Assembly (NCBI GenBank): GCA_022712835.1
Contig: JAFLJU010000173.1
Coordinates: 1 to 5,547, forward strand
DNA length: 5,547 bases
Direction of reading: 5' to 3'
Source of the DNA: Desulfobacteraceae bacterium
Lineage (GTDB): Bacteria > Desulfobacterota > Desulfobacteria > Desulfobacterales > Desulfobacteraceae
Made by a program: the position numbers and the translations under genes. Of the stretch, positions 1 through 4,010 are shown piece after piece (the first letter of the stretch is position 1; the number at the start of each line of letters is the position of its first letter). The notes beneath the pieces are model-generated. The model was not told the DNA's origin, made no database searches, and worked only from the letters and a program-made list of their open reading frames with translations.

Positions 1-150
1 TTTTTTTTTCCACTCCCGGATCAGGCTGGAAAAGTTTTTTTTCAGGTTTTCCTTGTGGACGTTCCAGCACAACAGATTAAATTCATCGGGGATGACGGCT
101 TTTTCAAAAAGAACCGGGGAGTGTATCAGGGGGTTTGAGGGGGTTAGCAT
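1..150 (-). CDS. Endonuclease/exonuclease/phosphatase (EEP) family protein, N-terminal fragment (runs off window)
   Basis: Reading leftward from ATG at 150, the frame stays open for 50 codons to the window edge. Residues 25-35 read NLLCWNVHKEN, the first beta strand and metal-site Asn of the EEP (DNase I-like) fold, usually seen as 'WNIHK'. The family comprises Mg2+-dependent phosphodiesterases acting on nucleic acids or on phosphoinositide/sphingomyelin-type substrates; the substrate here cannot be told. The gene starts 3 nt after the cls stop codon, and I see no Shine-Dalgarno sequence before the ATG, so translation is probably coupled to cls by termination-reinitiation. cls and this gene are in the same frame, separated only by the TAG and one Thr codon. 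The A-rich stretches (KKN, KKK) are coding. The family call rests on a short motif and the fold-typical start, so it is likely but not certain. Confidence 0.7.
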   Translation of the reverse strand, partial: MLTPSNPLIHSPVLFEKAVIPDEFNLLCWNVHKENLKKNFSSLIREWKKK

Positions 151-153
151 GGT

Positions 154-1542
154 CTATAGCAGGGGAGCAAATATGCTCATTAAGTTTTCACCCATTTTTC
201 GCCAATTACTTGCCGGTTTCATCTGACCATGGCATTTTTCAAGGAGTCTGTTCATCCATAATTCACTTTCAACAATGATCTCTTTCGAATAGATAAAGCT
301 GACCACCTCATAGTTTAAAAACAGGCTCCGCTGGTCAATATTGGCAGATCCCATCATCACCCCTTTTTCATCAATCAAAATGGCTTTGGCATGGATCATT
401 CCTTCCTGGAAAAGACAAACCTCGATGCAGTTGGCAGACAATTCCCTCAGATAGCTGGACAGGCCCAGATCTGCGATTAGGTGGTTTGAGCTGGCCGGGG
501 TGATCAGTTTGATCTCCACCCCCCGGTGCCGGGCACTAATCAGGGCCTGCATCAGACTTTTGTCCGGCACAAAATAAGGCGTAACGATCCAGATTCGTTT
601 TTTTGCTGCAAATACAGCGGTTAAAAGGACCTCGTAAAGGGCATCGCTGGGAACATCCGGCCCGGAAGGGACCACCTGTATGTCGGTATCTCCCTTTGAA
701 AAAGTCAGTTGTCTGGGCTGCGCCAGTTTTTCCCTGGCGGTATGGTTCCAGTCTTCGGTGAAAATTTCTCTGTAGTGGAAAACCGCAGGCCCCTGGATTG
801 AAAAAAGGATATCCTGCCACCGGTCATCACAGGGGGTGGGGCCCATATATTCCCGGGAAAGATTCATCCCTCCGGCCAGGACAGTTTTGCCGTCAAAGAG
901 GAAAATTTTCCGATGATTTCGCAGGTTGATATAGTTTTGAAAGGGCCGGGTCAGGGGGGGCATATAAAAGGCCACCTGCCCACCGGCTTGTTTAAGGGCT
1001 TTTAATGGCTTTTGGAAAAGATAGAGGGGCAGGGAGCCGATACTGTCGATGAGCAGTTTGACACTCACCCCCTGGGCGGCTTTTTGGGCGAGTTCCTGTA
1101 GAATCGATTTGGCCACTTCATCCGAGCTGAACACATAGGTGGAAATCAGGATCTGTTTTTCTGCGCCCTTAATCTGGGCCATCAAGACGGTATAGGCATC
1201 CACCCCATCGGTATAAAATTCAAACCGATTTTCCCGGGTGGCACCGGCAATACCGTTTCCCCTCAGGATCATGTCAAGGTCAGTGGCATTTTCAGGGGCA
1301 ACCTCGCCCTTGCATGCCAGCTCAATAGGGGTCTTGGTCTTTTTCTTTAGCTTCCGGCTCCGGAACACAAAATACAAAGGCACCGAAATATAGGGGAGCA
1401 GGATAATGGCCAGAAGCCAGGCAATCATGCTGGTGGGTTCCCTTCGCTGGTAAACCATGTGCCCTAGAGCACTTATTACCAGAATATCGGCGACAATGGC
1501 ACTTATATGGATGATTAATATGTAAATTGCGTTTTCATTCAT
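154..1542 (-). CDS. cls: Cardiolipin synthase, phospholipase D superfamily (ClsA-type)
   Basis: Membrane enzyme expected to condense two phosphatidylglycerol molecules (or a related donor) into cardiolipin plus glycerol. The 462 residues are close to the usual bacterial Cls length. Two N-terminal hydrophobic segments (about 5-29 and 38-60) are followed by a basic stretch RSRKLKKK (61-68). Two PLD (HKD) motifs are intact: H210-x-K212-x4-D217, followed by GGMN, and H384-x-K386-x4-D391, followed by GSAN (398-401). The C-terminus, ending FAPLL, resembles the FSPLL end I recall for E. coli ClsA, so the TAG at 154-156 is a true stop. The ATG at 1542 has only a weak GGAA-type ribosome site about 7 nt upstream, but it gives the complete two-helix N-terminus. 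The gene is first of a probable two-gene unit with the EEP gene. Its leader holds a 13-bp tandem repeat array. Another PLD phosphatidyltransferase is possible, but two TM segments plus two HKD motifs favour Cls. Confidence 0.95.
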   Translation of the reverse strand: MNENAIYILIIHISAIVADILVISALGHMVYQRREPTSMIAWLLAIILLPYISVPLYFVFRSRKLKKKTKTPIELACKGEVAPENATDLDMILRGNGIAGATRENRFEFYTDGVDAYTVLMAQIKGAEKQILISTYVFSSDEVAKSILQELAQKAAQGVSVKLLIDSIGSLPLYLFQKPLKALKQAGGQVAFYMPPLTRPFQNYINLRNHRKIFLFDGKTVLAGGMNLSREYMGPTPCDDRWQDILFSIQGPAVFHYREIFTEDWNHTAREKLAQPRQLTFSKGDTDIQVVPSGPDVPSDALYEVLLTAVFAAKKRIWIVTPYFVPDKSLMQALISARHRGVEIKLITPASSNHLIADLGLSSYLRELSANCIEVCLFQEGMIHAKAILIDEKGVMMGSANIDQRSLFLNYEVVSFIYSKEIIVESELWMNRLLEKCHGQMKPASNWRKMGENLMSIFAPLL

Positions 1543-1552
1543 GGGGTTTCCA

Positions 1553-1617
1553 GATCTGCCGGGCCATTATGCCAGGCGATTATGCCAGGCGATTATGCCA
1601 GGCGTTTTTGCCGGGCC
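1553..1617. repeat. Tandem array of five 13-bp units in the cls leader
   Basis: Three perfect copies of ATTATGCCAGGCG (1566-1578, 1579-1591, 1592-1604) are flanked by one diverged unit on each side: GATCTGCCGGGCC (1553-1565) and TTTTTGCCGGGCC (1605-1617). Each unit carries the self-complementary core GCC-N-GGC, so the array could form alternative hairpins in the cls transcript or act as phased sites for a DNA-binding dimer. It lies 10 to 75 bp upstream of the cls start codon, downstream of the predicted cls promoter. The pattern is directly visible; its function is unknown. Confidence 0.9.
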
Positions 1618-1640
1618 AAATGGCCTTGATCAATGGGCTT

Positions 1641-1669
1641 ACTATCGGGCAAATCCTCTCCCAAGTCAA
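1641..1669 (-). promoter_or_regulatory. Predicted sigma70-type promoter for cls
   Basis: On the minus strand, TTGACT (-35, 1669-1664, five of six consensus bases) is separated by 17 nt from GATAGT (-10, 1646-1641, four of six). Transcription would start near 1634 and yield a leader of about 90 nt containing the whole 13-bp repeat array. This is a by-eye consensus match only. Confidence 0.4.
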
Positions 1670-1716
1670 GGTTTTCCCGAATCCAGCTATTCTTTTGGGA
1701 AAAATAAAGTTTGATT

Positions 1717-1746
1717 TTTCCAAGATGGGCGTTATCCTTGTATATT
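1717..1746 (+). promoter_or_regulatory. Possible promoter of the selenoprotein gene
   Basis: TATATT (1741-1746, five of six bases of the -10 consensus) lies 18 nt downstream of TTTCCA (1717-1722, four of six of the -35). An alternative pair is TTGATT (1711-1716) with TATCCT (1733-1738) at 16 nt. Both are weak. With the first, the start would be near 1753 and the 15-bp direct repeats would cover the -10 and the initial transcribed region. Confidence 0.3.
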
Positions 1747-1774
1747 ACGATCAGCCTTCATATTACGATCAGCC
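1742..1774. repeat. 15-bp direct repeat upstream of the selenoprotein gene
   Basis: ATATTACGATCAGCC occurs at 1742-1756 and again, perfectly, at 1760-1774 with a 3-nt spacer (period 18 bp). The pair ends 28 bp before the ATG of the peroxiredoxin-like gene, just ahead of its ribosome-binding site, and overlaps the best -10 candidate. Its placement suggests an operator or leader element, but no known regulator motif was recognised. Confidence 0.85.
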
Positions 1775-1802
1775 AAAACCATCATGAAAAAAGGAGATTC
1801 CC

Positions 1803-2444
1803 ATGGGACTTCAGGATCAATTGAACCAATTACGGGCCAAGTCAGCAAAGATGATACCTGCGGATAAGGCAACCATCATGGCCAATGCCATGACAAAACT
1901 CAAACAATCCGGGATTGCGGAGAGGGCACTAAAAATCGGGGATAAAGCGCCGGCCTTTGAATTGGTCAATACAAAGGGAACCCGGGTTTCTTCTGCCAAT
2001 CTTCTTGCCCAGGGGCCGCTGGTGATCAGTTTTTACCGGGGTAGTTGGTGACCTTATTGCAAAGTGGAGCTGCAGGTCCTGCAGCTTGAATTGGACAAAA
2101 TAAAAGAACTGGGCGCCAATCTGGTTGCGATTTCTCCCCAGCTACCCGCACAGACATTGGATCTGACCGCCCAAACAGGTCTGGATTTTGAGGTGCTTTA
2201 TGATGCGGGTAATCAAACGGCAAAGGATTTTGGTTTGGTATTTGCCCTGGCCGAAGAATTGAAGCCCATATATGCAGGATTCGGGATCGATCTGCCGAAA
2301 TCCAACGGGGATGACAGTTTTGAATTGCCCATACCCGCCACCTATGTGATTGGCAGGGACGGCACTATTTTGTATGAGTTTGTAGATACCAATCATACCA
2401 ATCGCCCTGAGCCTTCGCAGATTGTCGCGGTACTCAAGAAATAA
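1803..2444 (+). CDS. Peroxiredoxin-like (AhpC/TSA, PRX_like2-type) selenoprotein with UxxC active site
   Basis: A thioredoxin-fold protein expected to reduce peroxides or act as a thiol/disulfide oxidoreductase in the cytosol; no signal peptide is seen. It is one 213-residue ORF in which the TGA at 2049-2051 must be read as selenocysteine (Sec83). Upstream of the TGA the protein reads SFYRGSW; directly after it, in the same frame, comes PYCKVELQVLQ. Together they recreate the family signature FYRG-x-W-C-P-Y-C-x-x-E-L with Sec in place of the first Cys and Cys86 retained. Downstream family segments are also intact: LGANLVAISPQ, FGLVFALAEEL, IDLPKSNGDDSFELPIPATYVI. The start ATG has AGGAG at 1792-1796 with 6-nt spacing. 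A SECIS-like hairpin lies at 2067-2087. The gene is monocistronic: divergent cls on its left, a terminator on its right. An ordinary nonsense mutation is the alternative, but the TGA falls on exactly the catalytic Cys codon and the rest is undamaged. Gene callers will split it at the TGA. Confidence 0.92.
2067..2087 (+). promoter_or_regulatory. Bacterial SECIS-like hairpin directing Sec insertion at UGA 2049-2051
   Basis: AGCTGCAG (2068-2075) pairs perfectly with CTGCAGCT (2079-2086), closing a 3-nt loop GTC; a G-U pair at 2067/2087 extends the stem to 9 bp. The first loop base is G, as expected for SelB recognition, and the apical loop begins 24 nt after the UGA, within the bacterial range as I recall it. 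The GCAGGTC top resembles the GCAGGUC of the E. coli fdhF SECIS from memory, though the bulged U of that element is not seen. The hairpin sits inside the coding sequence, as bacterial SECIS elements do. Confidence 0.8.
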
Positions 2445-2446
2445 TG

Positions 2447-2476
2447 AAAACCCGGCCTTTTTCCGGGCCGGGTTTT
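2447..2476. terminator. Bidirectional rho-independent terminator between convergent genes
   Basis: AAAACCCGGCC (2447-2457) pairs with GGCCGGGTTTT (2466-2476): an 11-bp perfect stem with an 8-nt loop, A-rich on one side and T-rich on the other. It starts 2 nt after the stop codon of the selenoprotein gene. It can serve both that gene and the convergent SYLF gene, whose stop is at 2535. Confidence 0.85.
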
Positions 2477-2534
2477 AAACTGTTTTTTACAGATTTATTC
2501 TATTAGGTCTGTTTTACAGGTCTATCGTTACAGG

Positions 2535-3110
2535 TTATAGGGGAGCAAAGGAAAATTTCTGGCCGCCGATGGCCGCTTCATACATTAACCCGCCCTTGGC
2601 ATGGATAAAGACAACAACCCCCTTGGTATACTTGGTTTCCGCCTGGGCTCCCGTGACAGGGCCTGCCGTGACACTGGCGGTTCCCCCTTCGGTCCCTGCC
2701 TTGGCCTGTACGCCGGCTGTAATGACCACGGCAGACAAGGATGCGTCAAACTCAAAACTTCCATTGGTGAATTCGTTATAGGAGCGCTGGTCCTTGAAAA
2801 AAATTATCTCGGAAAAGGCCTGTCCCCCCAGTTGAAATCCAACACTTAGTTTTACCAGAGAGGTTTTGCCGGACAGTGTCTCTTGCTTGTATACCTGGCC
2901 TTCTCCATAGGCGCCCCCCACCACAAACCCGCCTTTTCCCACCAATGGAAACAGGGCATATCCATAGCAATTTTCAAAAAAAGGCTGGACAGATGGGGAT
3001 TGTCTGAAGACAGATAGGGTCTTTGAATAGCTGTCGGCAGATACCGGGGAGAAGGACCCGGCTACCAGGAAACATACCAGCATAAACAATAATAATTTTA
3101 GATGTTTCAT
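2535..3110 (-). CDS. Secreted SYLF-domain (Ysc84/DUF500-type) lipid-binding protein
   Basis: This 191-residue protein has a typical Sec signal peptide: basic MKHLK, a hydrophobic core (about 5-18) and a probable cleavage after V-S-A at residue 25, giving a roughly 166-residue periplasmic or envelope protein. No lipobox is present, since Cys13 is inside the hydrophobic core without a small residue before it. The mature part carries the SYLF hallmarks: Y-x-LFPLVGKGGF (51-62), VGGAYGEGQVY (64-74), VGFQLGGQAFSEIIFF (90-105), a glycine/alanine-rich stretch (130-157) and an AKGGLM segment (171-176). SYLF domains bind phospholipids or phosphoinositides in eukaryotes; the bacterial role is not established. 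The ATG at 3110 has an AGAGGAAG ribosome site about 7 nt upstream. The gene follows the flavoprotein gene by 51 bp on the same strand, so they may be co-transcribed; no convincing promoter was seen in the gap. Confidence 0.9.
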   Translation of the reverse strand: MKHLKLLLFMLVCFLVAGSFSPVSADSYSKTLSVFRQSPSVQPFFENCYGYALFPLVGKGGFVVGGAYGEGQVYKQETLSGKTSLVKLSVGFQLGGQAFSEIIFFKDQRSYNEFTNGSFEFDASLSAVVITAGVQAKAGTEGGTASVTAGPVTGAQAETKYTKGVVVFIHAKGGLMYEAAIGGQKFSFAPL

Positions 3111-3161
3111 TTGATACTTCCTCTATAATTCAGAGTTTTGAAATCATGGTCTTTTGCCGGG

Positions 3162-3728
3162 TCATGCAACTATTTTACGGGCAAATTCAATAACTTTTGT
3201 CTCGGTCGTTTTATCCATGTCCCCGGGGGTGGTACAATTTCCGATGAATAATTCACCAGCATGGATTGCTTTGTGGGGGTTTTGTATCCTTGAAAATGCG
3301 GTAAATGTAGCTTCCGCATTGTTGTCCCAGGGGCCGCCGCCGGTGACCAGAAGGGCCTGGCGTTGTCCCTCAATAAGGGAAGCATGGCCTGGCTTATGAT
3401 AGTTGGTGTAAAGGCTGTAGGTCCTGTCAATTACGGCCTTGAGCTGGGCGGTGACCCCCCAGAAATAGAGAGGAGAGGCAAATACCACGGCCTGGGCATT
3501 GACCATTTTCCCCAGGATATCCTGGATGTCATCTTTTTGAACACACCCCACTTCATTTGGGGTGTCTTTACATTTTGCGCATCCCAAACATCCTTTGAGG
3601 ATTTTGGAATTCAGATAGATGGATTCCACTTCATGTCCCTGGGTTAACAATTCTTGTTCGACCCAACCAAGGGCCTTTGCGGTATTCCCTTTTTTTCTGG
3701 CACTGCCCTGTAATAAAACAACTTTCAT
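3162..3728 (-). CDS. Flavodoxin-fold NAD(P)H-dependent FMN reductase / iron-sulfur flavoprotein-like
   Basis: A 188-residue cytosolic flavoprotein of the NADPH-dependent FMN reductase/flavodoxin family. The N-terminal strand MKVVLLQGSARKKGNT (1-16) is the FMN phosphate-binding loop. ASPLYFWGVTAQLKAVIDR is the second flavin-binding segment, and GGGPWDNNAEATF the third. Cys47, Cys50 and Cys53 form CxxCxxC, followed by Cys62 and a DD pair. This resembles the compact cluster motif of iron-sulfur flavoproteins (CX2CX2CX4-7C as I recall), although the last gap here is 8 residues, so a 4Fe-4S cluster is possible but unproven. The start is set at 3728 because AGGAG lies 6 nt before it; the in-frame ATG at 3749 would add seven residues (MNKQEIK) and has no ribosome site. 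Such proteins serve in electron transfer, quinone or O2/peroxide handling; the substrate is unknown. The SYLF gene follows by 51 bp. Confidence 0.88.
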   Translation of the reverse strand: MKVVLLQGSARKKGNTAKALGWVEQELLTQGHEVESIYLNSKILKGCLGCAKCKDTPNEVGCVQKDDIQDILGKMVNAQAVVFASPLYFWGVTAQLKAVIDRTYSLYTNYHKPGHASLIEGQRQALLVTGGGPWDNNAEATFTAFSRIQNPHKAIHAGELFIGNCTTPGDMDKTTETKVIEFARKIVA

Positions 3729-3734
3729 TTTGAT

Positions 3735-3739
3735 CTCCT
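3735..3739 (-). promoter_or_regulatory. Ribosome-binding site fixing the flavoprotein start at 3728
   Basis: CTCCT on the plus strand reads AGGAG on the coding strand, 6 nt before the ATG at 3728. It lies inside the 7-codon extension that a longest-ORF call would add, so the upstream ATG at 3749 is probably not used. Confidence 0.8.
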
Positions 3740-3788
3740 GTTTATTCATTCGGTACGCCCAATTTATTTAATCTGCGGTACCTAAGGT

Positions 3789-3816
3789 AATCTAGTAAAG
3801 GAATAGGGTTTGTCAA
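3789..3816 (-). promoter_or_regulatory. Predicted sigma70-type promoter for the flavoprotein (and SYLF) genes
   Basis: On the minus strand, a perfect TTGACA (-35, 3816-3811) is followed after 16 nt by TAGATT (-10, 3794-3789, four of six consensus bases). Transcription would start near 3782, giving a leader of about 54 nt before the ATG at 3728. Confidence 0.55.
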
Positions 3817-3920
3817 ATAAATAGTTTATAAGTCAAGGATATATCTTGCGCTTTATTTGGGATAAATTAGTTCATTCGACCCGACCCCTGGACTCTTTTT
3901 TTACAATGGGGGGGGTGTTT

Positions 3921-3934
3921 TTGATATAGATCAA
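3921..3934. promoter_or_regulatory. FNR/CRP-family operator upstream of metF
   Basis: TTGAT-ATAG-ATCAA is an exact match to the FNR consensus TTGAT-N4-ATCAA (known from E. coli). Its centre (3927/3928) is about 42 bp upstream of the predicted metF transcription start near 3970, the class II activator position where the protein overlaps the -35 region. The regulator in this organism could be an FNR, HcpR/DNR-like or other CRP/FNR protein; the sequence does not distinguish them. Confidence 0.7.
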
Positions 3935-3935
3935 G

Positions 3936-3963
3936 TTCATTGGCATAAAATTTAGGGTATGAT
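3936..3963 (+). promoter_or_regulatory. Predicted metF promoter
   Basis: TATGAT (3958-3963, five of six bases of the -10 consensus) lies 16 nt after a poor -35 (TTCATT, 3936-3941). A weak -35 directly next to a CRP/FNR operator is what an activator-dependent promoter looks like. The predicted start is near 3970, with a leader of about 40 nt. Confidence 0.5.
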
Positions 3964-4000
3964 AAATATAATTGTGGGATAAAAAAGATAACTCAATAAT

Positions 4001-4005
4001 AAGGA
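4001..4005 (+). promoter_or_regulatory. Ribosome-binding site fixing the metF start at 4011
   Basis: AAGGA lies 5 nt before the ATG at 4011. The reading frame is open upstream to a TTG at 3972, which has no ribosome site and would fall at the predicted transcription start, so the ATG is preferred. Confidence 0.75.
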
Positions 4006-4010
4006 TAAAT

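Noticed and set aside
148..160. cls and the EEP gene are in the same frame, separated by a TAG, which could suggest pyrrolysine readthrough into a fusion.
   Set aside because: The cls product ends in a canonical ClsA-like FAPLL terminus, and the next gene has its own ATG two codons later. Two separate coupled genes is the simpler reading.
1695..1723. Imperfect inverted repeat (TTGGGAAAAA / TTTTTCCAA) in the cls-selenoprotein spacer, resembling a terminator or operator.
   Set aside because: A/T-rich, bulged stem with a 10-nt loop, located between divergent genes where no transcript needs to end; likely chance.
1527..1787. 86-residue plus-strand ORF spanning the cls upstream region.
   Set aside because: It is made largely of the 13-bp repeat array and the overlapping 5' end of cls, has no ribosome site and no recognisable protein.
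1784..1870. Short ORF from ATG 1784, overlapping the selenoprotein ribosome site.
   Set aside because: It lies out of frame, contains the AGGAG of the real gene and has no ribosome site of its own.
2064..2444. Separate 126-residue protein starting at GTG 2064.
   Set aside because: It lacks a ribosome-binding site and begins inside the peroxiredoxin active-site helix; it is the 3' part of the selenoprotein gene.
2480..2533. Repeated CTG-T(n)-ACAG and TTACAGGT words downstream of the terminator.
   Set aside because: Very short, A/T-rich and irregularly spaced; not distinguishable from background spacer sequence.
3943..3957. Possible sigma54 promoter (TTGGCAT...) before metF.
   Set aside because: The GC doublet required in the -12 element is absent at the proper spacing; the TATGAT with the FNR-type box fits better.
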